Made by a program: the position numbers and the translations under genes. The notes under the pieces are model-generated. The model searched no databases. It had not been told where the DNA came from and worked only from the letters and a program-made list of their open reading frames with translations. A stretch of 64,000 nt of DNA from Citrus sinensis (taxonomy: Eukaryota > Streptophyta > Magnoliopsida > Sapindales > Rutaceae): positions 29,113,001 to 29,177,000 of the forward strand of contig NC_068563.1 in assembly GCF_022201045.2 (NCBI RefSeq), written 5' to 3'. This document shows positions 40,867 to 51,860 of this stretch, piece after piece; the first letter of the stretch is position 1, and each line of letters starts with the position of its first letter.

Positions 40867-43685
40867 GCTAGGGCCCGTTGCCCTTACGGCCTTATCCTAA
40901 TCCTCCCTCTCCCCGACTACAGGAGATTGATTTTGGATGTACTTGTGATCATCTTTGGAATTGTGAAGCACTTAAAGTTCAACCCATGAAGTTAATTGTA
41001 TCACATTGTTAGATTGCGACGTGCCGCATGCGATCAAGATTTTGTAGCATAAAGCCATAAACTCTGGACATTACTACAGTTAAAAATTGTTGGTTTTTTT
41101 TTTTTAAATTTTAATACAAATTAAACAAAAGAAGAACAAAATTACTAGATATTTGCTTTTGAAAAAATGTTGGATATTTCATCGACAGGGATAAATAATA
41201 TTCGGATCCTCATTGTCCTTACCCGCACAAAGAAGGATACAAATTTGTTACTCACCCTCATCATTCTAACGACGATCAATATTACTCCGCGTCTGATCTG
41301 ATCAATGTATAATTGTTTGAACAGGATCTATTTGATAAAATGTGAGAACTGTTGGATGCTTATAAGAAAATGACAGGCGGCAAAATTTCTTGATTGCCAT
41401 GTGGCAAAACGGGACTGAAGAGTAGCCGTCAGATCTTTTATATTATAACTTGACTCTCTTGTATAATGAGGGTTAGTTGTCTCTCCACATTAGAGTATAA
41501 TCAATCTCCCTCCAATATTAATTATGAGTGTAACATTCGGATTGTGCTGTAATAGGATTACTCAAGAGAATCTTGATTGATTTCTGATTGGAAATATCAA
41601 TAAAATTCTGATTATAATATATTAGTGTATAAAAAAAAAAACACACACACACATTTTTGTTTTGTGTGGCATCGGCCATGGTAAACCCGGGCATTGTCAT
41701 TTTATTGGAGCAACTCAATTTATTTATTAACTTATAAAATTTGTACACGTTTGTGTTTGTCAATTTAATCTGCCATGTTTGACTTTAAATGAGATTTAAT
41801 GTTTCTTGTACATTTTGTCCTTGATTCGTGTAGTATAATGAAGAAATCGCCCTCGTTACAACGTTTTTAGTTAGTTCTTTGTTTCCCAACTAATAACATT
41901 GCAAAGACTTTGCTTAAGTGGAGGTTTTGTGGCATAATCATTTAGGAGTTGAGATGATTGACAAGTGCAATTTTTTTCCCCTTTTGAAAGGAGATTTTAA
42001 TTTGACAGGTGTTGAATAACAAGAACATTTGGAACATATTCTAATGACATACACATGAATTAATTTTTTTTAAAAAAAGAAAAGAAAAAGAAAAGATACG
42101 TTATTTGGCTTGTATGTAAAAGATATATTTTAAAAAATTTAACAAATCTTGTGGAAATCCTTCTTTAATCCTCAATCGATTTGACAAGATTACTGATAAT
42201 GAATGCGGTGATGTTACAAAGTTTCTTATTCAAGTATCTAGAATATTAATTGAGATTTTGCTTGGAGTAATAACCATATTTTGTCTAAAAGGGATCTAAT
42301 CCTCTTCTTTATTGAAGGTTTATGGGGAAAACTAAATTATATATCAGGAGGTTCCAAGCTGAGAAAAGTGTTGTGGTATTGATTCTAATGAGGTGCTTCC
42401 AAAACCAAAAATAGCAACTCCACATTTTGCATTTTTGTGATGGTACATGATTCTTGCCTTCACTTTTCTTCATTCAGGCACCAGTACCATCAATTTGAGA
42501 AAAAGCTTGAATGGAAAGAAAACCAGTGGTTTGGTTTGTGTGGGCTTACAAGTTGGGCCGTTAATTTTTGCAGCTTACAACTGCCGGAACTGCAATGGCT
42601 AGAGAGGAGTAGGTCTTTTGACACCCCTTAAAAGTTTCATATAACCCCCTTTATTAGAAATTACATAAATATCCAAAGATAAATTTGAATGAAAATTCAA
42701 TTAAACACTTCAATAAAATTTTATTTCAACAAAATTTTTACACCCACCCCATTTTATAATTTATATTTATGTTATAAATTTTTTAATTGAACGAATAATT
42801 TTTTTGAGAAAATTATGAGAGTTTAGAGTTTCAAAGACAAAAATATATAATACTAAGATCTTAGAATTTACATGCAATTTATAAATAAAACTTTTTAAAA
42901 AAATTTTGGAGTGAAATTCTATGGAATAGTGATTAATTTGAATACACTGATTTGCATTTTATGATTTTAATTCACAGTATTTTAAGAAATAAAATTGAAA
43001 GGGGGTGCTAATAGAATTTGGAGGAGTGCTAAAAGCTGGCACGAGAAATGTTTGAACCAAATTAGCCTAAAATTGTTAGTAGGCCCAATTGTTGTTGATC
43101 TTCTCGAAACGTTGCAATTTCTTGTAATTCTCCAATATTTACCAAATATTGGCACTTGTTTTATTGGAAACAATCGTCGGTAAAAATAAAAAAAAAAAGG
43201 TAAAAAAAAAAAAAAGCGCTTCTTACATTTTCACATCTGTGAAAAGGGTTTGAGTCTGATGTATATTAAGTTCGTTTTTATTTTTTCAATATTTGAAAAT
43301 AGATTTAACTATGAACAAATATCAATTCTCTAAATAGATTTAGGTGTTGTTTGTCTTTTAGCCTAGAGTCTGAATTTAACTTTTTTGCAAACATTAACTT
43401 ATGTTTAGTTGTTTGTTTTCTTAACTTATCACTTATTGTCAGATAATTTTATCTGAACAAAAAAAAAAGAAAAAAAATTACTTTTATTTGAAGTCTGAAA
43501 TCTAAATAGAAAAATTTAGTTTCAAATCTCAATAATACTCTTAACAATTCATGTTCTTTTCTATATTATATATAAATCTAACATTTTTGTATTATCCTTG
43601 AAGTTATTTTTTAAATTGCTTCAATTTTTTATGCACATGGTAACTTTAAGTAAAGCAAAATATGGGACAAAACAAATAAGATTAT

Positions 43686-44549
43686 GGGAAATTTGTAACC
43701 TACCCCCAAATAAATTGACGTTTTGCACCGCGTCCCTAACAAATTTGACTTGTTGCACTGCGCACCCAAAAAAATTGACATTTTTGCACCACGCCCCCAA
43801 TTCCGTTATTTTCTCAGTTAAGTTTAACGGCTCCGTTTAACTTTTGATTGAATGACAAAAATGCCCCTCTATGTAAAAAAAACAAAATTTTTAGCTCATT
43901 TAATTTTTTAAGGTTTTTTTTTCAATTGTAATAAAAAAAACAATTCTTCTTACATGTTCATTGTCACCACTATTATTTTTTCTTTAATTTTTTAAAGATT
44001 TTTTTTTCAATTTTAATAAAAAAAATTCTTGTTACATGTACATTTGTCACCACTATTATTTTCCTTTAATTTTTTTAAAGATCTTTATTTCAATTGCAAT
44101 AAAAAAAATTTCTTGTTACACGTACATTGTCGCCACTATTATTTTTTCTTTAATTTTTTAAAGATTTTTATTTCAATTTTAATAAAAAAAATTCTTGTTA
44201 TATGTACATTTATCACCACTATTATTTTCCTTTAATGTTTTAAAGATTTTTATTTTAATTGTAATAAAAAAATTTCTCGTTACATGTACATTGTCACCAC
44301 TATTATTTTTTCTTTAATTTTTTAAAGATTTTTATTTTAATTACAATAAAGAGAATTCCCATTAAAATTAATTTAAAGAATAAACTTCCAATTTTACCCC
44401 TCCACTGTTAAACTTAACTGAGAAAATAACGGAATTGGGGGCGTGGTGCAAAAATGTCAATTTTTTTGGGTGCGCAGTGCAACAAGTCAAATTTGTTGGG
44501 GACGCGGTGAAAAATGTCAATTTATTTGGGGGTAGGTTACAAATTTCCC
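43686..44549. mobile_element. Mutator-like MITE, 864 bp, with 143-bp TIRs and 9-bp target-site duplication
   Basis: Terminal inverted repeats of about 143 bp (43686-43828 and 44407-44549) are over 90% alike by eye, both starting GGGAAATTTGTAACCTACCC. They are flanked by the perfect 9-bp direct repeat TAAGATTAT (43677-43685 and 44550-44558), the size typical of Mutator-like elements. The interior has no transposase. It is mostly five tandem copies of an 83-bp unit. The matching short peptides readable on opposite strands at each end are by-products of the inverted repeat, not genes. Confidence 0.92.
43930..44350. repeat. 83-bp minisatellite, five copies, inside the Mutator-like MITE
   Basis: The marker CACCACTATTATT (or CGCCACTATTATT) recurs at 43965, 44048, 44131, 44214 and 44295, that is at spacings of 83, 83, 83 and 81. 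Each unit also has TCTTGTTACATGTACAT or a close variant and CTTTAATTTTTTAAAG. Confidence 0.93.
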
Positions 44550-46376
44550 TAAGATTATATCTATTGTGATGTATCAAAACTGAAATAACAATGTTGACTT
44601 CATAATGAAAGTTGATGTTAATATGTTATAGTTACATCTTTAATTACAAAATTAAATTAAGAAACAATGATAGTATATATTTTTTAATGTTATCAAACTA
44701 ATTAACTTGTTAATCTTCTTAATTGTGAAGGGCAAATATATGTCCCGCTTAAAAAGATATTTGTGTCAAACTACTAACTTTTAAAATTTTATATTGATAT
44801 GTTGAAAAAAAAGAAAAACAAACATGCTATTTAGATATTTATATTCAGAACTATTCAGATTTTGGTTAAGTTTAAACTTATTTAGATTTCGAATAAGAAA
44901 AAATAAGTAACCTTGGACTTACCATTTGTAGGTTTTAGTTAATTTTGTTTTCTTTTAATTTTTGTTCATTTTTACAAATGCTGTTGTTCTATATTTCAGT
45001 TTTTTCGTGGTTCAAATTTTTTAAACCGAAATTGTATTGATTATTAAACCAAATGGCTTAGTTTGGTTGAATTATACTTCTATCCTTATGAGTCCATGTA
45101 TACATACAGATCTATCCCACCGCTTTGTTATCCTAAGCCCACTTGAATTTGTATTTTATTTTACTCATTCATTCATTTATTTATTTTTTAATATGACTAC
45201 TCAATTAGTTACAATAAACCAATAATATAATTTAGAAGCTAACAGATGCAATCCCAATTTTAAGCTCCAACAATCCTGGTTCATGGTAAAGACATTGCAG
45301 AAAATATCTATGTGTAGGAACTTGTTCATATGTTATTGAAGTTGGATTTATTAATAATTAATATTATTCTTATTGCATCATATTCACAGGCGAGCTTCTC
45401 AATATGGCACGGTGGCTCCCCCCTCGGCCAAGAGATAAACATAAACTTGACGCTGTGTATGAGTCCAAGACTGCCACCCAATGTGTCAGTCAGAGAAGCA
45501 TTTAAAACAAACAGATCATCAATTCATCATCTTTGTTTAGTGAGAACCGTTCGATTAGCATCCAATGCTCTACTCCGCAGGATCCCGTACTTTGTCCTTC
45601 GAATCGACGTGTGTGCATTGACAATTACATAAAACTGGAAAAAATCATAAAAATAAAAAGAAAATAAATTTAGGTAGTGTTTATTTTTTTATCTGAAATT
45701 TAAATGGGTTTAAATTTTTCTGAAGTCTTAATAGATTTGAATATAAAAATTTAAATAACATGTTTATTTTTATTTTTTAATATTTAAATATAAATGGTAT
45801 CTTATTTTTTTTATAATAAAAAATATCTTAAATTTAATTATTTGACATTTATGTCCTTATAAATTAAAATAAAAAAGAGGATTAAATTTTATAATTTAAG
45901 AAATAAGTTATTTTATAGAGATATTTTTAAAATATAATATTTAGTTGTCATTCAGATATTTTTTTATTTACATAAAAATTACAAAATTTTATTTTTTTTA
46001 TTCAGATATAAATATCTAAAAATCAAACATAAATATAAAAAAAAAAATTTTAAAAATATCTTAAATTAATAAAATTTCAGACTTCTTAGTCCGGAATCCG
46101 GATAACGCGTAGGGTTCGGCCAACACAATTGGAAAGTGCTGGTAAGCGGCGTTTCCCGCGCTTTTTTAAGTGACCTCGACTGGGGCCTTGGCGCCATTTT
46201 TAATTCAAGCGGAGTTCAAATCTGACGAGTGTCCTTCCCACGTAGATCAAAGCGCAACCGTTAATTGAAACGTGGGTACGCACGATGTCTCGCTGTAGTC
46301 ATCCCTAGCCACAAATTTCAAAACTAGCAAGTTCGAGAACACGCCACCAACCGCTTCGAAAAGTTCATCGACATCT

Positions 46377-46384
46377 TATATAAA
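46377..46384 (+). promoter_or_regulatory. TATA box of the SMR gene
   Basis: TATATAAA lies 77 bases upstream of the SMR start codon, which leaves a leader of about 45-50 bases if transcription starts about 30 bases downstream of the box. Confidence 0.6.
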
Positions 46385-46460
46385 CCTGAAACTACTCGAA
46401 CGCTATCAACTATCAACATCAAGTCCAGTTCTGTTCTCGCAGAACAACATAACAAATTAA

Positions 46461-46685
46461 ATGGGGGCTGCTTATGAGGAGATGATGCAAGAAGAAGAAG
46501 GAGGGTGTTCGACGCCGACAAGAAACGAGTGTCGGATACCGGCGGTGCCGTCTGCGTGCCCTCCGCCGCCACCGAGGAAGAAGCCATTTTCGTGTGGCAA
46601 GAAGAGGGGCCCACCAAAGAATGCGTATTTTCAGTCGCCAGAAATTGAGCTGCTCTTCGCTATGTTTATGGGTTCGAGAACTTAA
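46461..46685 (+). CDS. SIAMESE-RELATED (SMR) cyclin-dependent kinase inhibitor
   Basis: A single exon encodes 74 residues. After an acidic N terminus (EEMMQEEEGG) comes TPTRNECRIP, then CPPPPPRKKPF (about residues 33-43), a basic GKKRGPPKN stretch and the C-terminal YFQSPEIELLFAM. The TPxxxECRIP, CPPxPPRKK and F-x-x-P-[ED]-[IL]-E-x-[LF]-F blocks are diagnostic of short SMR proteins such as Arabidopsis SMR4. The family binds CDK-cyclin complexes, restrains mitosis, and promotes endoreduplication or cell-cycle exit in response to stress and development. Intronless structure and length are normal. A TATA box is 77 bases upstream, and the promoter has several ACGTG-type cores. Confidence 0.9.
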   Translation: MGAAYEEMMQEEEGGCSTPTRNECRIPAVPSACPPPPPRKKPFSCGKKRGPPKNAYFQSPEIELLFAMFMGSRT

Positions 46686-48593
46686 ACACAGTAGGCTTGT
46701 GGTCGATTAAAAGTTCCAAGCATCCTCCAACGCTGTAAACCATACTCACTAATTAGCTACTGTAGGTCTGTATATGATCGAATGTGATTACAATCTGTTA
46801 TGTTGCTCTTTGCCGTTGTAAGTTGATGAATGCTGATTGCTGAAGTTTGTATTTCACTCGGGATCGCTGATGCAGCAAAAACGATTTTTTTTTTTTTTTA
46901 GTTTTTAATAAGAAGCTTATTTGTTAATGAATTCAAGTTTAATGTTGAAAAGAATATTTATATTTTCTTTGCAAGTGACAAGCCTAACATTGCCCATACA
47001 GTGAAGTCGACTGCTACTGCAAGAACAGTTTTTTTAATACACTTTTTACATCCTTCAAAATTTCACGTAAAAATTTTTTGGTTGAATTTTTTTTTTTAAA
47101 TAATTGGAGATAAATCAATTTATTGTAGATATAAATAGTTAACTGCATATAATTTGATTTTTAGATAAATTGTTTTTTTAGTAATTTTCTACATTCATCT
47201 TATTTTATAATTTATTATATTATAGTATTAATAATTATCTCAACTATGATTTGGAAAAAAAAATTTAAAATTTTTATTAGGATAAAAATTAATGGGCTGA
47301 TATTAATTTTATAATTCGAAGTAGAAGGCATTTAAAAAAAAATAAAATTCTAGATTTTAGAGGGCATTAAAAGTTCTATGCAGCAAAACTTTTTCTCGTT
47401 GGCCCAGTTTGGTAACGTAGGCCCAGGTTTAGGCCCCAGCCTGAAAGTCCATACCAGTAAAAATAGATTTTATTTGATTTTAGGCGCAGAGAGAACGTAC
47501 TTCCAAACAAGCACTTTTCTAACGACACTCGCGAACTTAATTAATTGATATTATGAGGCCCGAACCGGTTTCCCTAATGATGTGTTTAACCTAATGTAAG
47601 CGACTAAGCTTTTAAGCACGTGTGGAGCTGGACGGCTCGCCAATCAGCGACAGATTTACTGGAATTTTTGGTCTTATCTAAAGGTAAGGTCGGCGTAAAC
47701 CATTTGCATTGATAAGATTGAGATAATTACTTATTATCTTGAAAACTCTTTATGTTTCATTTTTCTAGTGGTTCAAAAACACTATCATAAAACCTTTTAA
47801 GTTTTTCAGTTAATCAATTATTTTAATGATAACAGTAGAGTTACAAATAATTTTGTATAAACTAACGTATATTGGTTGAAAAATAAATAATAATAATAAT
47901 TTTTTAATTTCATGGGCCTGATGACAGTTTTATATTTATTTGTGGATTTTCGTTTCTATCTATAATTTGGCCTGCGCATCAACATGAATTTAATTGTTGG
48001 ATTAATATCAATTAATATATTGGTCGTTCTTTAATTTTTTGAACTTAAATTTTTAGCTCCTGTATTTGATAATCTCATTTTTTGCACAAAAAGTTTCTTC
48101 TAATTTGAGCTTCATGCATTTAAAAGGAACTAGAAACTTTAAAAAAAGATTACCAAGGATTGTTGTTAGAAGCATTTTTAACTTAATTCATGATGGCTGC
48201 ATTGTAAAAATTGCAAGTTAATCATATCTGTCTGCCTTCTCTGAAACTAGAAAAGTTAATAAGCAGCAACTTCAAGCCATAGGCGGCGCCACAAACAGTG
48301 GCACCAGTAGCGGCTTCAAGGCCAAGAGCATTGTCATGATTGGCTGGACGCAAGTAGCAAATGGACACGAGCAGCGGCACCAACAGCGACATGGTCTGTG
48401 TGCAGCGAGTTAGGGAATTAAGGGTTTGTGATTTTTTTTGATAGGTTTTTAGTTTAATCGATTTAGTGTCTTATATTTGTAATTTTTGGACAAGGTCTTT
48501 TAGGTAAATTCACCAAATTTTTAAGGGAATAAACTGAGTTCACCTTTTAATTATTTAACCAAACTGAATCCATTAATAATTTAGGGTTTAAGT

Positions 48594-49314
48594 CATAGGC
48601 GGTGCCACGTCGGGACTAGGGGGCTTGACTTTCAAAATTTACAAATTTAATTAAATATTTGTCTCATTTATTATAAAAGTCCCTATTAAAATTAAAAAAA
48701 TAATCAAAATATTAAGTATTTATCTTTAACTTCCAACCCACAAAGAAATTATTATTTTGAGATTCGTTGCACGCTAACTCTCCTCACACAAAAAAACAGA
48801 AATTATTTTATCTTATTGAGTTTATCAAAATAATTTTTCTTCAATGAATCTTATGACACTTAAAATTCAATTTGATATTTACATTATATAAGTGGGTTCT
48901 AATAACAAATTTTCAAAATTGAAAGAGATTGATAGGTTAACAAGAAAAATAGTTGATATTAAAAAAGATAAATTGTATTCATTAATTTATTTATCGATAA
49001 CATTAGCATTGAATTTACTAGTTGTCATAACTACAGTAGTAAAAGGCGTTTTCAACTATGAATTTTGTGAAAAATCGTCTGTGAAATCATATTAAAGATT
49101 AATAATTGAGTAATATTATTATTACACATGTAGAAAAAGATTTATTTTGTGTTCTTGATGATAAATTTATTTTTTAACGTTTTTAACATATGAAAACACG
49201 TCGAGATCAATTATAAATGTATTGAATATGTTAGTGAATTTTTATTTTTGATACTTATTATTTATTGACTTTTTTTAAATTGCAATATTTTTTTAATTTC
49301 TGGCACCGCCACTC
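48594..49314 (+). mobile_element. Internally deleted hAT transposon with transposase C-terminal remnant
   Basis: The 8-bp direct repeat GTTTAAGT is perfect on both sides (48586-48593 and 49315-49322). The ends read CATAGGCGGTGCCA and, reversed, GAGTGGCGGTGCCA, the CA..GGCGG.GCCA type common in plant hAT elements. The plus-strand frame at 48892-49093 encodes a peptide with KLKEIDRLTRKIVDIKKDKL and LALNLLVVITTV, which resembles the hAT dimerisation region of zinc-finger MYM-type-1-like transposases (compare LVYxLIxLALxLPVATATVERAF). Only this C-terminal part survives; the frame ends early and catalytic regions are absent, so the copy is non-autonomous and decayed. Confidence 0.8.
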
Positions 49315-50557
49315 GTTTAAGTGTTATTTTCAAAATATTAGGAACTTTTATATCTCTTTTCCTAAACATATGGGATCTATTAGTCTTTTTCCCTTTATAA
49401 TATTCAACATAGGTACTAGCTGCTAGCTAGCAATTCAATTGAAAGCTAATTTGCTTGTAATTGATGCCCTAAACAAGCCGCGGCCGGATTATTAAAATGT
49501 TAATTCCCCAACAAAACCAAGTGCCTCAATCCATAATATCCACTTTAATTACGCCGTTGCTAATCTTTGTTAACCACGTACGACAACTAACCTCAAAAAC
49601 ATAATTTGATTATTCTAACTACACTCTAATTTGATTCCCTTACGTTACGCCGATTTTGCTGATTCCCATATAAACTAATATTGTTAAGAAAATTTAAAGC
49701 AACTAAACGGATCACTTTATGTTGTATACATTGCCTTTACACGTAGGGCGCATTTTACGCAGCCAATTAGCTGCACATTATCTCGCATGATTAGCTTAAA
49801 GAAGCATATGTTTATGTAACTATAAGCTTATCTTCTTAATGCCACTTGCCCATACGAATAAAATGAGCTTCACTTTTTCTCCAAGTTGGATTGATGCCTT
49901 TGTGTTCTTTTAAGCAGCACGAATATTCCAGAGAAGTATGCCTTGCTAGTCATTTGTAACTATCAAAATTGTGATAATGGATTCGCGAGATATGAATTGT
50001 AAGTAATTTGTCCATGAATGCTTAAATAATAATTATAAAAGGCAATATCAATAGATGGATCACTCATATTCGCTGAAAAAGCTTGGAATTGCCCCTAACT
50101 CACGATAAGATTTTGAAAATAAGTTAAATTTATGAACTAATTAATTTACTGCTGTATGAAAAGATAAAAAAGACCAGATTGTGAGTGATGTGGATATTTT
50201 TGAAAAAAAAAAAATTACATATTGAGAGTGTAACATAGATAGGGCCACGAGTTCCTTCCGATGAAATTATTAAAAGTCGAAAAGAAAGAAATTTTTTTAT
50301 TAAAAAAATGGTAGATGATGAATAGATCCAAATTAATTTTTTAATTCTCTATCACTCAGAATTTAAAATCAAGTGGCCAATTGAATAAAATTGGTTGAAA
50401 ATCACACCATCAAATTTCCAAAGGCCAAAAAAACATCATTATACATAATCTTCCAGTAAAATTAATAATATGAAACAGTGTTACATCATTGAGACGCATC
50501 AATTTATACAAGTAAAATCTATAAAAGTGTTTCAATCATAATATTTTTGCAAAAGAA

Positions 50558-50914
50558 ATTTAGCTTTAACTTGCCTTGAGACACCTGGTGCTTGGCCAGT
50601 GTCATATTGAAGCTTACCTCGGCCCATTGATAAGTACTTTCTGCGGTTAACAGGGTGTAAAGTAGAAAAATTCAAAGTGTGATTCCCATACTTGGAAGAT
50701 CCTCAGCTCAATCAAATAAACTAGTTCTTTAGATTCTATTGAGATCAGGAGACATTTTAATACTAAAAGCCCCGAATAAATCTAAGGCACTGGCGAAAGT
50801 ATAAAGTGAAGAGTTTTGTGTGGTGACTACAAGAATCTCCAAAGAGTGCAGCCTTTTGATAATATATTCATTTGTATCTGGGGTCAATCCCTGACAAGTC
50901 CCTCCAAAATCCAC
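50558..50914 (-). pseudogene. Possible decayed host-gene fragment, family not recognised
   Basis: On the minus strand a continuous frame at 50558-50700 reads GNHTLNFSTLHPVNRRKY followed by LSMGRGKLQYDTGQAPGVS. A different frame just upstream (50729-50914) reads CQGLTPDTNEYIIKRL and SLYTFASALDLFGAFS. Composition and codon choice look protein-like in both, unlike the AT-rich surroundings. There is no start, no shared frame and no intron pattern that I can support. I do not recognise the family. Confidence 0.3.
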
Positions 50915-51660
50915 ATGAAATGTTTACTTATGTCTCTTAGTGTTTTATGATGATATATGTTGAATTTTAATTTTTTTTGTCATGGGTGTATTTATAACAG
51001 TAAATAAATAAAATTCAGTAATTCCATTATTTTTTATTTAATAATTACCTATCATAATTTTATATTTTTCTTAGCGTACAATGTAAAATTCATTCATCGT
51101 TTCTCACCCTTTAAACTAGAGTCACTTCATCGTTCATGATTTTTATTATTACTAGTTCTTTTTATGACATCTATTTATTCAAATTAAAGTGCACTAGGTC
51201 TATACAACATATGTAAAGAATATCTCAATAGATATGCACATGATGTAATAATAAAACATTGACTTTTCTACTTTCGCCACTAAATATATACCTTAAGCTT
51301 AACCAATCATCCCCTCAGGGCTCAGGTTCTTTCTGCTTATATCTCTCTTCTTCCCTTCAAATCCTCATCACCAACATTCACTGACTGTTTCTTTCTTAGG
51401 ACCCATATGACCAGAATTGTTAGCTGGCTTTTGTAATTTTTTCATCTTTGTTACCTTGGTGGGTCTTTAATTGCAGCTGTAAGGTTAGTGTAATGATTTT
51501 ATCTAGGTGGCATTCTTGGCTTTTACTGCACCTCTCTTGGCTTTTCTTTTTAACTTTCAACTAGATGGTGTAGTTTCTCTTTTGTTTTTCTTTTGATGGT
51601 TAGGGTTTGTACACACACACACATATGTACACATACACTCTCATAATCATCTTCACTTGC

Positions 51661-51860
51661 ATGGAGCTGATAAGATCTCATCAAGAGCTAGCTGCTGCCA
51701 ATATTTGCGGTTGCGGCATCATCAAGATTCACAAGCTTTAGCAAGGGAATTCATTGAATAGGCCTATTCAAAAGTTCCTTCCAAATAATGGGAATCTTGA
51801 TGATGCTGCATCAGCAAATATTTGACTACGATTCATACCACTTTTGAATTTCAAATACAC
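51661..51860 (+). ncRNA. MIR172: MIR172 microRNA precursor hairpin
   Basis: The 21 nt at 51791-51811 begin GGAATCTTGATG and end ATGCTGCAT, identical to the mature miR172e form known from Arabidopsis. The opposite arm at about 51713-51732 reads GCGGCATCATCAAGATTCAC, a fitting miR172* with a small number of mismatches. The stem extends outward: AATATTTGC (51700-51708) pairs with GCAAATATT (51814-51822). A palindromic GAATAGGCCTATTC lies in the loop. The mature strand is on the 3' arm, as in all MIR172 genes. miR172 represses AP2-type factors and so promotes phase change, flowering and floral patterning. The primary transcript probably starts near 51370 and may be spliced; its ends are not defined. 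Confidence 0.95.

Larger units (their letters stand above)
37928..46460. other. Long intergenic region upstream of CYP707A and SMR genes
   Basis: The two flanking genes are divergent. The 37928-39300 part is AT-rich promoter-side DNA. 39300-40800 is notably richer in G and C and in CACGTG boxes. A CT microsatellite lies at about 40842-40866. 41000-43600 is AT-rich with no gene. A Mutator-like MITE occupies 43686-44549. 45660-46080 is AT-rich and has weak hAT-like ends. 46090-46460 is the SMR promoter. The short open frames in this region, including 40031-40285 minus and 40182-40397 plus, show no family resemblance. Confidence 0.5.
46686..51660. other. Intergenic region between SMR and MIR172
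   Basis: AT-rich, with no supported intact gene. It contains a hAT relic (48594-49314) with leftover transposase sequence, a nearby short GC-rich stretch (48270-48420) whose start CATAGGCGGCGCCAC resembles the hAT terminus, and a possible gene relic on the minus strand (50558-50914). The part from about 51260 onward looks like promoter and leader of the miR172 primary transcript. Confidence 0.5.

Noticed and set aside
43598-44577. Matching peptides (LPPNKLTF...HHAPNSVIFSVKFN type) on opposite strands
   Set aside because: They are the two terminal inverted repeats of the Mutator-like MITE read in opposite directions, not a gene pair.
43330-44910. Idea that the Mutator-like MITE is nested in an older TIR element (GGTGTTGTTTGTCTTTTAG ... 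AAACAAACATGC)
   Set aside because: The proposed outer ends match over only a few bases and no flanking duplication could be seen.
45660-46080. Possible hAT-like MITE (ends GGTAGTGTTTATTTTT and a weak reverse match)
   Set aside because: Terminal similarity is confined to AT-rich sequence and no target-site duplication was found.
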